Origin: Flavobacterium pectinovorum
GTDB lineage: Bacteria > Bacteroidota > Bacteroidia > Flavobacteriales > Flavobacteriaceae
NCBI RefSeq assembly: GCF_900142715.1
Contig: NZ_FRBX01000002.1
Coordinates: forward strand, 744,001 to 808,000
Direction: 5' to 3'
DNA length: 64,000 nt
Position numbers and translations under genes: made by a program. Below, in pieces: positions 52,912-61,799 of the stretch; position 1 is the first letter of the stretch, and every line of letters begins with the position of its first letter. The notes under the pieces were generated by a model. That model was given only the letters and a program-made list of their open reading frames with translations, ran no database searches and was not told where the DNA came from.

Positions 52912-53622
52912 ATGAGCGCGACAATTATACAATCATTATTAGATAAAACAAAAGATCTTTCGCTTGACGAAACATTAGTTTTTTTAGCAAATGAATTTCC
53001 GGGAAAAGTGATTTTTTCGACATCTTTTGGTCAGGAAGATCAGGTAATTACAGATTTTATTGCAAAAAGTAATACTGATATTACCATTTTTACATTAGAT
53101 ACTGGAAGACTATTTCAGGAAACTTATGATGTTTTTCACAAAACATTAAAAAAGTACAAAAGACCAATTGAAGTTTATTTTCCGGAAGCTACAGCAGTAG
53201 AAAATTTATTAAAAACAAAAGGACCTAATAGTTTTTACGAATCGGTAGAGAACAGAAAAGAATGCTGTTTTATTCGAAAAGTAGTTCCGCTACGAAAAGC
53301 TTTAGCTGGAAATTCAGTTTGGATAACAGGTTTAAGAGCAGAACAATCGGAAAACAGACAAGATTTGAATTTGTTTGAATACGATGGAGGTTTCGAAATC
53401 ATCAAATTCAATCCATTATTAAAATGGACTTTAGAAGAAGTTGAAGCGTATTTGCAAGAAAACAATGTTCCTCAAAATGCTTTACATAAACAAGGTTTCG
53501 TAAGTATAGGATGCGCGCCATGTACAAGAGCCATTTTTCCCGGAGAAGATATCAGAGCCGGAAGATGGTGGTGGGAATCAAGTCATAAAGAATGTGGTTT
53601 GCATAGCGCTAAGAAAGAGTAA
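52912..53622 (+). CDS. cysH: Adenylylsulfate (APS) reductase, CysH family
   Basis: 236 residues; reduces APS (or PAPS) to sulfite. It has the nucleotide-binding FSTSFGQEDQ near 35 and the C-terminal ECGLH with the catalytic Cys (about 227). Four more Cys, in ECCFIRK (about 117-118) and GCAPC (about 199 and 202), form the [4Fe-4S] site. That marks the APS-using type rather than enterobacterial PAPS reductase, consistent with the absence of a cysC kinase here. It lies between the TauE permease and cysD. Confidence 0.93.
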   Translation: MSATIIQSLLDKTKDLSLDETLVFLANEFPGKVIFSTSFGQEDQVITDFIAKSNTDITIFTLDTGRLFQETYDVFHKTLKKYKRPIEVYFPEATAVENLLKTKGPNSFYESVENRKECCFIRKVVPLRKALAGNSVWITGLRAEQSENRQDLNLFEYDGGFEIIKFNPLLKWTLEEVEAYLQENNVPQNALHKQGFVSIGCAPCTRAIFPGEDIRAGRWWWESSHKECGLHSAKKE

Positions 53623-53680
53623 AGAAGCAAGAGAATAGAGTAAAGAGAATAGAACAAAGAGGAAAGAATTAAGATTTAAA

Positions 53681-53727
53681 GTTCCGGAGGAACGATTTAT
53701 ATTGTAGCGTCGGGTTTTAACCCGATG
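53681..53727. repeat. GTTCCG-AGGAAC repeat element, copy 1
   Basis: GTTCCGGAGGAAC (53681-53693), a short linker, then CGGGTTTTAACCCG (53711-53724). The same two-part design is seen at 59154-59203 and 63423-63469. Confidence 0.7.
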
Positions 53728-53839
53728 GAGAATAGAATAAAGAATATAGAGAATAGAATAAAATGTTGAGAGTATCAGAATCAAGCAAAAAACTTGAAAC
53801 TTGAAACCTGAAACAAACAAAATATCAAACAAAAAAACA

Positions 53840-54739
53840 ATGAGTTCAGTATTAAAAACAAACGCTTTAGAGAGTGAAGCAATATACATTTTCAGAGAAG
53901 TAATTTCACAGTTTGACAAACCGGTTTTACTTTTTTCTGGAGGAAAAGATTCTATAACATTAGTGCGTTTGGCGCAAAAAGCATTTTTCCCTGCTAAGAT
54001 TCCGTTTCCTCTTTTGCATGTTGATACGGGACATAATTTCCCTGAAACAATTGCTTTCAGAGATAAATTAGTTGAAGAATTAGGTTTAGAGTTGATCGTT
54101 CGTAATGTTCAGGATGCTATTGATGAAGGAAAAGTGGTAGAAGAAACCGGGAAATATTCTAGTAGAAACAGCTTACAGACAACAACACTTTTAGATGCAA
54201 TCGAAGAATTTAAGTTTGATGCATGTATTGGTGGAGCGCGTCGTGATGAAGAAAAAGCAAGAGCAAAAGAACGTATATTTTCAGTTCGAGACGATTTTGG
54301 TCAATGGGATGAAAAAAACCAACGTCCGGAATTGTTTGATATTTTGAATGGAAAAATAGAAAATGGTCAAAACGTTCGTGTTTTCCCAATTTCAAACTGG
54401 ACAGAATTAGATGTTTGGAGTTATATTGAAAAAGAACATATTGAGATTCCGTCAATCTATTTTTCACATAAAAGAAAAGTTTTTTTGAGAGACGGTTTAA
54501 TCTGGTCGCATTCTCCTTATGTGTACCAAGAAGAAGACGAACAAATCGAAGAAAGAATTGTTCGCTTCAGAACCGTTGGAGATATGAGTTGTACAGCCGC
54601 AGTTGAATCATATGCAGCAACCATTCAGGAAGTAGTAGGAGAGATTAGAGAATCTACCATTTCTGAAAGAGGTGCCAGAATCGATGATAAACGTTCTGAA
54701 GCCGCAATGGAAAAGAGAAAACAACAAGGGTACTTTTAA
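53840..54739 (+). CDS. cysD: Sulfate adenylyltransferase subunit 2 (CysD)
   Basis: 299 residues from the ATG at 53840 (MSSVLKTNALESEAIYIFREV); the frame extends to 53801 through repeat sequence. The PP-loop LLFSGGKDSITLVRLA (about 33) and the CysD-specific LHVDTGHNFPETIAFRD and RRDEEKARAKERIFS follow. With CysN it makes APS from sulfate and ATP, driven by GTP hydrolysis. Cluster order cysH-cysD-cysN. Confidence 0.96.
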   Translation: MSSVLKTNALESEAIYIFREVISQFDKPVLLFSGGKDSITLVRLAQKAFFPAKIPFPLLHVDTGHNFPETIAFRDKLVEELGLELIVRNVQDAIDEGKVVEETGKYSSRNSLQTTTLLDAIEEFKFDACIGGARRDEEKARAKERIFSVRDDFGQWDEKNQRPELFDILNGKIENGQNVRVFPISNWTELDVWSYIEKEHIEIPSIYFSHKRKVFLRDGLIWSHSPYVYQEEDEQIEERIVRFRTVGDMSCTAAVESYAATIQEVVGEIRESTISERGARIDDKRSEAAMEKRKQQGYF

Positions 54740-54889
54740 TTCAATTAAAAATTTGGAATTAAAAATTAAAAATCTCTATAGTAAATTCAAAAAACAAAAA
54801 ATATACAGATTTAAACTTTTGTTCAAAGGGAATCAACTTTAAACTTGAAACCTGAAACAAAAATTTAAACCTGAAACAAAAAATACAGA

Positions 54890-56134
54890 ATGGAAGTTTT
54901 AAAAATAGCAACAGCAGGAAGTGTAGATGACGGAAAAAGTACTTTGATCGGGAGATTATTGTACGATACAAAATCATTGACTACAGATAAAATTGAAGCA
55001 ATCGAAAAAAGCAGTAAACAAAAAGGGTACGATTATCTTGATTTTTCATTGGCAACTGATGGTTTAGTTGCAGAAAGAGAACAAGGAATTACGATTGACG
55101 TTGCGCATATTTATTTTTCGACTGCAAAGAAAAGTTACATTATTGCCGATACTCCGGGTCACGTAGAATATACCAGAAACATGGTTACAGGAGCTTCGAC
55201 TTCTCAGGTTTCTATTATTTTAATTGATGCCAGAAAAGGAGTAATTGAGCAAACGTACCGTCACTTTTTTATCAATAATTTATTGAGAGTAAAAGAGGTA
55301 ATTGTTGCGATAAACAAAATGGATTTAGTTGATTATTCTGAAGAAGTTTACAATAAAATCAAAGCCGATTTTCAGGCATTAAATGCAAAAAGCACATTCA
55401 AAGAGCAAAACGTAAGTTACATTCCGTTAAGTGCTATCAACGGTGGAAACGTAGTTGATCAATCAAAAGATATGCCTTGGTATACAGGTCAAACGGTTTT
55501 GGAACATTTAGAAGGATTGCATTCTTCAGATGTATTTGAAGCAGGAAAAGCACGTTTTCCGGTTCAAACCGTTATTCGCCCGAAAACAGAAGAATACCAC
55601 GATTTTAGAGGTTACGCAGGAAAATTATACGGAAATTCAATTAAAGTTGGCGATGCCGTAACGGTTCTTCCTTCTTTAACAGAATCAAAAGTTTCTAAAA
55701 TTCACTTTTTCGATAAAACATATGATGAAGCCGTTGCAGGTTCTTCTATCACAATCGAATTAGAAAATGATATCAATGTAACAAGAGGTGATATGATTGT
55801 AAAATCATCAGAACTTCCAAAAATTGAAAAAGAAATCACCACAACAGTTTGTTGGATGGATAGCAAAAAACTGGTTGCGGGTACAAAATATATTGTACAA
55901 CACAATACAAACTCAGTTTTGGCAAAAGTAGAAAGTATCAAAAATACAATCTCAACAGATTATTCAGGAACAAAAGAAGCATCGCAATTGGCGATCAACG
56001 AGATTGGAGAAGTAACCATCAAATTGAGCAAGCCTTTATATTTTGATGCCTATAACGATAACAAATCAAACGGAGCATTTATCTTAATTGATACAGCAAC
56101 GAACACAACAGCAGGAGTAGGATTCATTAGATAG
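54890..56134 (+). CDS. cysN: Sulfate adenylyltransferase subunit 1 (CysN GTPase)
   Basis: 414 residues of the EF-Tu-like GTPase that powers CysD. The G motifs are clear: AGSVDDGKST (G1), GITIDVAHIYF (G2), DTPGHVEYTRNM (G3) and NKMD (G4), followed by two beta-barrel domains. It ends without a fused APS kinase (CysC), consistent with direct APS reduction. The 150-base gap after cysD carries AAACCTGAAAC-type repeats, and the gap after it a different repeat. Confidence 0.96.
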   Translation: MEVLKIATAGSVDDGKSTLIGRLLYDTKSLTTDKIEAIEKSSKQKGYDYLDFSLATDGLVAEREQGITIDVAHIYFSTAKKSYIIADTPGHVEYTRNMVTGASTSQVSIILIDARKGVIEQTYRHFFINNLLRVKEVIVAINKMDLVDYSEEVYNKIKADFQALNAKSTFKEQNVSYIPLSAINGGNVVDQSKDMPWYTGQTVLEHLEGLHSSDVFEAGKARFPVQTVIRPKTEEYHDFRGYAGKLYGNSIKVGDAVTVLPSLTESKVSKIHFFDKTYDEAVAGSSITIELENDINVTRGDMIVKSSELPKIEKEITTTVCWMDSKKLVAGTKYIVQHNTNSVLAKVESIKNTISTDYSGTKEASQLAINEIGEVTIKLSKPLYFDAYNDNKSNGAFILIDTATNTTAGVGFIR

Positions 56135-56139
56135 TTTTC

Positions 56140-56293
56140 ACTGCTGTAAGCAATAAGCTTTAGGCTGTAAGCTTTTAGCAAAAAACGTATAAAAGACAGG
56201 AAAGAAGCTTAAGCTTATTCCTTATAGCCAAGCCAGAAAAAGACAAAGTTAATAAAGCTTAAAGCGTATAGCCTAAAGCCTAAAGCGTAAAAG
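56140..56293. repeat. AAGCTTTAGGC-type interspersed repeat
   Basis: Reiterated AAGC and TAAAGC units (GCTTTAGGCTGTAAGCTTTT at the left, TAAAGCTTAAAGCG and AGCCTAAAGCC at the right). The two ends are largely complementary, so the spacer can fold as a long hairpin between cysN and the sulfite reductase gene. Confidence 0.55.
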
Positions 56294-56295
56294 AA

Positions 56296-58386
56296 ATGGA
56301 AAGTTTTAGAACAGAAATAGAAAATCCGATAGTTCAGAAGGAGATTATCGATTTAGAAAAAAAGATTCATTTATTCCGTGGAGGAAAAATTGATGATGAG
56401 CGTTTTCGTAGTCTTCGTTTAGCGCGTGGAATTTACGGACAACGTCAGGAAGGCGTGCAAATGATTCGTATTAAATTGCCTTACGGTAAAGTAACGAGCG
56501 AACAATTGGTGCGTATTACTAAAGTTTCTGACGAATATTCTACAGGTCGTTTGCACATTACAACACGTCAGGATATCCAGATTCACTACGTAAGTTTAGA
56601 CAGAACTCCGGAACTTTGGGCAAATTTGGCTAAAGACGATATCACGTTGCGTGAAGCTTGTGGAAACACAGTTCGTAATATTACAGGAAGCGAATTGGCT
56701 GGTGTAGATGTAAACGAACCGTTTGATGTTTCGCCTTATGCACACGGACTTTTCCAATATTTATTAAGAAACCCGATTTGTCAGGAAATGGGACGTAAAT
56801 TCAAAATTTCGTTCTCGTCATCTGATGAAGATACGGCTTTGAGTTATTTACACGATTTAGGATTTATTCCGAAAGTTGTGGATGGCGTTCGCGGATTCAA
56901 AATCATGTTTGGTGGCGGTTTAGGTTCTCAGCCAGCACATGCTGAATTACTTTCAGAGTTTGTTCCGGCAAATGAAATCATTCCAACTGCAGAAGGAATC
57001 ATCCGTATTTTTGACCGATATGGTGAGCGTGCAAAAAGAATGAAAGCGCGTATGAAATTCTTAATCAAAGAAATGGGAAGAGATGTTTTCCTTGATTTAG
57101 TTGAAAAAGAGAAAAAAGCAATCGCTTTTGAAACCTACGAAATTGACACAACCGCTTTTGAAGGTGCAATTCCGGAACCATTATTAGAAGTTCCGCAAGT
57201 TACAATTGAAGATACCAAAGCTTATGAAACCTGGAAAAAATCAAATGTAATTGCTCAAAAACAAGAAGGTTATTATGCTATCGGAATCAAAGTTTTATTA
57301 GGCGATTTTTATACTGATAAAGCCAGATTATTAGCCGATTTAATTAAGAATTACGCAGCAAATGAATTACGTTTTTCATTGCGTCAAAATATTGTAATAC
57401 GTCACGTAAAAGAAGAGAATCTTCCTTTCTTTTATCAGGAATTAGCCAAACTGGACTTTGTTCATTTAGGGTATAATTCTACAGCAGATATTACAGCTTG
57501 TCCGGGTACAGATACTTGTAATTTGGGGATTGCAAGTAGTACCGGGATTGCAGAAGAATTAGAAAAAGTGTTGAATGCCGAATATCCTCAGTATTTGAAC
57601 AATCAGGAAATTGAAATCAAAATTTCGGGTTGTATGAATGCTTGCGGACAACACAACATGTCAGCAATTGGTTTTCAGGGAATGTCGATCAATTCAGGAA
57701 AATTAGTAGCTCCGGCATTGCAGGTTTTATTAGGCGGAGGAAGATTAGGAAATGGCGCAGGACGTTTTGCAGATAAAGTAATCAAAATTCCAAGCCGTAG
57801 AGGACCAGATGCTTTGCGTACCATTTTAAATGATTTTGATGCGAATGCAAACGGAGAAAAATTCCTTAATTATTATGATGCAAAAGGAGAGAAATATTTC
57901 TATGAAATTCTAAAACCTTTCGCAGATGTAACCAATTTAACCGAAGCTGATTTCGTGGATTGGGGTAATGCAGACAATTACGTAAAAGCAGTTGGAGTTG
58001 GAGAATGTGCCGGTGTTGTGATTGATTTAGTGGCAACTTTATTGTTAGAAGCTAAAGATAAATTGACATTTGCTCAGGAATCTTTCGACGAAGGAAAATG
58101 GTCTGATGCTATTTACCACGCATACGCAGGATTTGTAAATGGTGCAAAAGCATTATTACTTTCAGAAAACGAAAAAACAAATAATCACGCAGGAATTGTT
58201 GACTTGTTTGATACTGTTTTTATTGCAACTAATAAAATTGGATTGCCAACAACATTCAGAGAATTGGTTTATCAAATCAATCAAAATGAACCGAGCGAAG
58301 CGTTTGCAAAACAATATATTGAAGAAGGAATTGCATTTTTTGCAATTATAGAAAAATACAGAGCTCAAGAATTAGCAAATGCTTAA
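56296..58386 (+). CDS. Siroheme nitrite/sulfite reductase with C-terminal HEPN domain
   Basis: 696 residues. It reduces sulfite to sulfide with six electrons; relatives reduce nitrite, but the cys context favours sulfite. Two ferredoxin-like halves are followed by the [4Fe-4S]-siroheme Cys in TACPGTDTCNLGIASS (about 399 and 405) and ISGCMNACGQHNMSAIG (about 442 and 446). Substrate-side Arg are in GRLHITTRQDIQIHY. The last 130 residues (ESFDEGKWSDAIYHAYAGFVNGAKALLL) form a HEPN-like helical domain, a Bacteroidetes variant with no known role. Its stop overlaps the cobA start by 8 bases. Confidence 0.9.
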   Translation: MESFRTEIENPIVQKEIIDLEKKIHLFRGGKIDDERFRSLRLARGIYGQRQEGVQMIRIKLPYGKVTSEQLVRITKVSDEYSTGRLHITTRQDIQIHYVSLDRTPELWANLAKDDITLREACGNTVRNITGSELAGVDVNEPFDVSPYAHGLFQYLLRNPICQEMGRKFKISFSSSDEDTALSYLHDLGFIPKVVDGVRGFKIMFGGGLGSQPAHAELLSEFVPANEIIPTAEGIIRIFDRYGERAKRMKARMKFLIKEMGRDVFLDLVEKEKKAIAFETYEIDTTAFEGAIPEPLLEVPQVTIEDTKAYETWKKSNVIAQKQEGYYAIGIKVLLGDFYTDKARLLADLIKNYAANELRFSLRQNIVIRHVKEENLPFFYQELAKLDFVHLGYNSTADITACPGTDTCNLGIASSTGIAEELEKVLNAEYPQYLNNQEIEIKISGCMNACGQHNMSAIGFQGMSINSGKLVAPALQVLLGGGRLGNGAGRFADKVIKIPSRRGPDALRTILNDFDANANGEKFLNYYDAKGEKYFYEILKPFADVTNLTEADFVDWGNADNYVKAVGVGECAGVVIDLVATLLLEAKDKLTFAQESFDEGKWSDAIYHAYAGFVNGAKALLLSENEKTNNHAGIVDLFDTVFIATNKIGLPTTFRELVYQINQNEPSEAFAKQYIEEGIAFFAIIEKYRAQELANA

Positions 58387-59152
58387 TATTAAACCAAAAG
58401 TAACTTTAGTCGGTGCAGGTCCCGGCGATCCGGATTTGCTTACGCTGAAAGGTGTAAAAGCATTGGCTGAAGCGAATGTGGTTTTGTACGATGCATTGGC
58501 CAATGATGAAATATTAGCGCATGCTCCCAAAAATGCCATCAAAATTTTTGTTGGAAAAAAGATAGGTAATCACGCTTATACGCAGGATCAAATCAATCAA
58601 TTGATTGTTGATAATGCATTGACTTACGGAAATGTAGTGCGATTAAAAGGTGGTGATCCGTTTATTTTTGGGCGGGGAAGCGAAGAAATTGAATTTGCAG
58701 AAAGTTTTGGAATCGAAACAGTTGTCATTCCCGGAATTTCTTCAGTAGTGGCAGTTCCGGCAAGTCAGGGAATCTCAATTACAAAAAGAGGTGTTTCAGA
58801 AAGTTTCTGGGCAATCACAGGCACAACTTCTGACAGAAAATTATCTTCAGATGTGGCTCTGGCAGCTCAATCATCTGCAACAGTTGTTATTTTGATGGGA
58901 ATGCACAAATTGCCTCAAATTATCGATTTGTTTCAAAAAGAAAACAAAGGAGATTTGCCTGTAGCAATTATCCAAAACGGAACAACCAAAGATGAAAAAG
59001 TGGGAGTGGGAACAGTAAATTCAATTTTAGAAATTGTAAAAGAGAAAAAACTGAGTTCACCAGCCATTATTGTTCTCGGAAACGTTGTTCGCGAAAGCAA
59101 TAAATTAAAGGGATTCTACGAAGAATTTCTATCAAAAGAAATTGCAAGATAA
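58379..59152 (+). CDS. cobA: Uroporphyrinogen-III C-methyltransferase
   Basis: 257 residues; makes precorrin-2 from uroporphyrinogen III using two SAM, the first step to siroheme. VGAGPGDPDLLTLKGVKAL, RLKGGDPFIFGRGSEE and VPGISSVVAVPASQGI are the SUMT hallmarks. The start overlaps the sulfite reductase stop, giving translational coupling between the enzyme and synthesis of its cofactor. Confidence 0.95.
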   Translation: MLNIKPKVTLVGAGPGDPDLLTLKGVKALAEANVVLYDALANDEILAHAPKNAIKIFVGKKIGNHAYTQDQINQLIVDNALTYGNVVRLKGGDPFIFGRGSEEIEFAESFGIETVVIPGISSVVAVPASQGISITKRGVSESFWAITGTTSDRKLSSDVALAAQSSATVVILMGMHKLPQIIDLFQKENKGDLPVAIIQNGTTKDEKVGVGTVNSILEIVKEKKLSSPAIIVLGNVVRESNKLKGFYEEFLSKEIAR

Positions 59153-59153
59153 A

Positions 59154-59203
59154 GTTCCGTAGGAACGATCATATTGTAGCGCCGGGTTTCAACCCGGGGA
59201 ACG
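59154..59203. repeat. GTTCCG-AGGAAC repeat element, copy 2
   Basis: GTTCCGTAGGAAC (59154-59166), then ATTGTAGCG and CCGGGTTTCAACCCGG (59182-59197). It is inserted in the cobA to siroheme-synthase gap. Confidence 0.75.
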
Positions 59204-59268
59204 CAGGATTTATTTTGATGTTGTTAAGAATAAATCCTCTAATTTTGATTGGATGAAATAAAATTAAA

Positions 59269-59850
59269 ATGGAACAAAACGAATTATATCCAATATTCTT
59301 AAAACTTCACAATCTAAATGTGTTGATTGTGGGCGGAGGAAATGTTGGACTAGAAAAGCTCTCTTTTTTATTAAAATCGAGTCCGAATGCAAATGTTGAG
59401 GTTGTAGCACCTGATTTTCACTTAGAAATTAAAGTTTTGGCAGAAAATCATCCTTCAATTAAATTGACGGAAGCTAAGTTTAAAAAGAAAATGCTCAAAA
59501 AACGCCATATGGTAATTGCTTGTACCGATGATTTAGAAGTCAACAAAAGAGTATATGATTTATCCAGAAAGCGTTATTTGATTTGCAATATTGCCGATAC
59601 ACCAGATTTGTGTGATTATTATTTAGGCGGAATCGTAACGAAAGGAAATGTAAAAATTGCAATTTCGACCAACGGAAAATCGCCAACAACTGCTAAAAGA
59701 TTGCGGGAGTTTTTCGAAGAAGTAATTCCGGAAGATATCAATCAAATGGTCGAAAACCTCAATGAATATCGCAAAACCTTAAAAGGCGACTTTGAAGAAA
59801 AGGTAAAGAGAATGAATGAAATTACATCTTCACTAAAAAATAAGGAGTAA
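59269..59850 (+). CDS. Precorrin-2 dehydrogenase / sirohydrochlorin ferrochelatase (CysG-N type)
   Basis: 193 residues. Oxidises precorrin-2 with NAD and probably inserts iron to complete siroheme. The Rossmann loop VLIVGGGNVGLEKLSFLL is at about 19-36, followed by VIACTDDLEVNKRVY and CNIADTPDLCDYYLGGIVTKGNVKIAISTNGKSPTTAKRLREF, the CysG-N signature. It works with cobA upstream, splitting the fused CysG of enterobacteria into two proteins. Confidence 0.93.
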   Translation: MEQNELYPIFLKLHNLNVLIVGGGNVGLEKLSFLLKSSPNANVEVVAPDFHLEIKVLAENHPSIKLTEAKFKKKMLKKRHMVIACTDDLEVNKRVYDLSRKRYLICNIADTPDLCDYYLGGIVTKGNVKIAISTNGKSPTTAKRLREFFEEVIPEDINQMVENLNEYRKTLKGDFEEKVKRMNEITSSLKNKE

Positions 59851-59883
59851 AAAGTTTCACAAAGAAATCAATGACAAAAATCA

Positions 59884-59914
59884 TTGGCAGTAGAATAAAT
59901 TATTCGTTTCTTTG
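59884..59914 (+). promoter_or_regulatory. Putative promoter of the FNR gene
   Basis: TTG (59884-59886), a 20-base spacer and TTTCTTTG (59907-59914), one mismatch from consensus. Confidence 0.4.
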
Positions 59915-59947
59915 TATTATTAAGAATGATTATAAACAACAACCATA

Positions 59948-61000
59948 ATGATTAAAACAGATATACTTATAATTGGAGCAGGACCAACAGGTTTATTTGC
60001 CGTTTTCGAGGCAGGATTATTAAAATTAAAATGTCATATTTTAGATGCTTTGCCACAAGCAGGAGGACAACTTTCAGAATTGTATCCAAAAAAGCCTATT
60101 TATGATATTCCTGGTTTCCCTGAAGTTTTAGCAGGAGATTTAATTGATAACTTACAAGAACAAATTAAGCAGTTTGAACCAGGTTATACATTAGGAGAAC
60201 GCGCAGAAACAATCGAAAAACAAGAAGACGGAAGCTTTATTGTAACCTCAAACAAAGGAACTAAATTTCACGCGCCGGTTATCGCCATCGCTGGAGGTTT
60301 AGGAAGTTTTGAGCCTCGTAAACCACTTATAGAAGATATCGAGTTTTATGAAGATAAAGGAGTAAAATACTTCATCAAAAATCCGGAGAAATTCAGAGAT
60401 AAAAGAGTTGTAATTGCCGGAGGAGGAGATTCAGCTTTAGACTGGAGTATCTTTTTGGCAAATGTAGCTTCAGAAGTAACTTTAATTCACAGAAGAAACG
60501 AATTTAGAGGAGCTCTTGATTCTGTAGAAAAAGTACAGGAATTAAAAACTTCCGGGAAAATTAAATTAATTACACCAGCAGAAGTTATCGGAATCAATGG
60601 TGCTGAGCACGTTGAATCGTTAGATATCGAAGAAAACGGAGCACACCGTAAAATCGAAACAGATTTCTTCATTCCACTTTTCGGATTAACGCCAAAATTA
60701 GGTCCAATCGCAGACTGGGGATTAGAAATCGAGAAAAATGCCATTAAAGTAAACAACGCATTAGATTACCAAACTAATATTCCGGGAATCTTCGCAATTG
60801 GAGACGTAAACACATACCCAGGAAAATTAAAATTAATCCTTTGTGGTTTCCACGAAGCAACTTTAATGTGTCAGGCGGCATACGCAATCATCAATCCGGG
60901 TAAAAAATATGTATTAAAATATACAACAGTTTCCGGAGTAGACGGTTTCGACGGAACTCGTAAAGAAGCACCAAAAGCAGTTGTGAAAGCGATAGTCTAA
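59948..61000 (+). CDS. Ferredoxin--NADP+ reductase, thioredoxin-reductase-like type
   Basis: 350 residues. The FAD loop IIGAGPTGLFAVFEAG (about 6-21) and NADPH loop VIAGGGDSALDWSIFLA (about 156) are present, and CGFHEATLMCQAAY closes the FAD site. There is no CxxC between them, which excludes thioredoxin reductase and fits the TrxR-like FNR family. It can supply electrons from NADPH through ferredoxin to the adjacent siroheme sulfite reductase. It is the last gene of the sulfate-assimilation cluster and has a possible promoter of its own. Confidence 0.9.
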   Translation: MIKTDILIIGAGPTGLFAVFEAGLLKLKCHILDALPQAGGQLSELYPKKPIYDIPGFPEVLAGDLIDNLQEQIKQFEPGYTLGERAETIEKQEDGSFIVTSNKGTKFHAPVIAIAGGLGSFEPRKPLIEDIEFYEDKGVKYFIKNPEKFRDKRVVIAGGGDSALDWSIFLANVASEVTLIHRRNEFRGALDSVEKVQELKTSGKIKLITPAEVIGINGAEHVESLDIEENGAHRKIETDFFIPLFGLTPKLGPIADWGLEIEKNAIKVNNALDYQTNIPGIFAIGDVNTYPGKLKLILCGFHEATLMCQAAYAIINPGKKYVLKYTTVSGVDGFDGTRKEAPKAVVKAIV

Positions 61001-61320
61001 GTTGCTAAGACGCTAAGATACTAAGGTTCTAAGATTTTTATATACAAAGCTCAAACTTATGGTTTGGGCTTTTATTTTTAAATAATAAAGAACAATTTTT
61101 ATTGTAGATATTTTAAAACATAGCCAGTGGTTTCAACCACTGGAGCGCAATGTATATTACAATGCGTAATCATAAACATAGCTATTGGTTTCACCACTAT
61201 CAATAGATAATCACGATCCGTCTCCCATGGTTGAAACCTTGGGCTATATTTGAAAAATAGGAACCAAATTTAAAACTTAGAACCTTAGTTCCTTAGTATC
61301 TCAGAACCTTAAAAAAAAAA
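61001..61320. repeat. Cluster of REP-like repeats
   Basis: CTAAGATACTAAGGTTCTAAG (61010-61037) and its near-complement TTAGAACC-TTAGTTCC-TTAGTATCTC (about 61266-61300) bound about 220 bases. Inside are AGTGGTTTCAACCACTGG (about 61126) and CCCATGGTTGAAACC-TTGGGC (about 61226) palindromes. It lies directly upstream of the metH riboswitch promoter. Confidence 0.65.
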
Positions 61321-61321
61321 C

Positions 61322-61352
61322 TTGCAAGTCGCAAGGCTATTTCATACCTTTG
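61322..61352 (+). promoter_or_regulatory. Promoter of the metH riboswitch transcript
   Basis: TTG (61322-61324), a 20-base spacer and TACCTTTG (61345-61352), an exact -7 match, 24 bases before the riboswitch P1. Confidence 0.7.
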
Positions 61353-61375
61353 CACTGTTCTTAAAATTATTGAAA

Positions 61376-61486
61376 GTTATCACGAAAGGCGGAGGGATAG
61401 ACCCGATGAAACCTTAGCAACCCTTTATCATAAAGAAGGTGCTAAATTCTACTTTGTACTAGTTCATAGTATTAAAGATAGATAAC
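61376..61486 (+). ncRNA. SAM-I (S-box) riboswitch upstream of metH
   Basis: P1 is GTTATC (61376-61381) with GATAAC (61481-61486). The core reads GGCGGAGGGATAGACCCGATG, AAACCTTAGCAACC, then AAGGTGCTAAATTCTAC, matching the metX riboswitch. Only a weak hairpin (AAATAC/GTATTT, about 61490-61507) follows as a possible expression platform. Confidence 0.93.
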
Positions 61487-61799
61487 AAAAATACATTACA
61501 CGTATTTCTCAACTTTTCCTGACAACCATACAATATTATTTTACTGAATTCAGTATTATGAGCGAATCATTGACGCATTTTTTGCTGTCAACAGTTCCCG
61601 CTTTCGTCTTTATCTCTCCGTTTCACTGCGAGGATATCGACTCAATCGGGGCTAATTAGCCAACAATAGTGAATTTTTGGAATCAATGTGAATCAAAACG
61701 CATATCGTAAAAGGTTTTCAAAGCCTATTAGGTATGTTTTAAATAATAGAATAAAAAAGCTTAGTGTCTTAGCGTCTTCGTGGCAAAAGGCAAGTAGTC
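61487..61799. other. Long leader between the S-box and metH, with repeats
   Basis: About 310 bases. It includes a GTTCCCGCTTTCGTC-to-ATCGGGGCTAATTAGCC repeat (about 61590-61660) related to 23626-23698, a partial CCTGCAAGG-type unit (about 61712-61735) and a CTTAGTGTCTTAGCGTC unit (about 61760-61780). I see no ORF and no second promoter of good quality. Confidence 0.55.
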
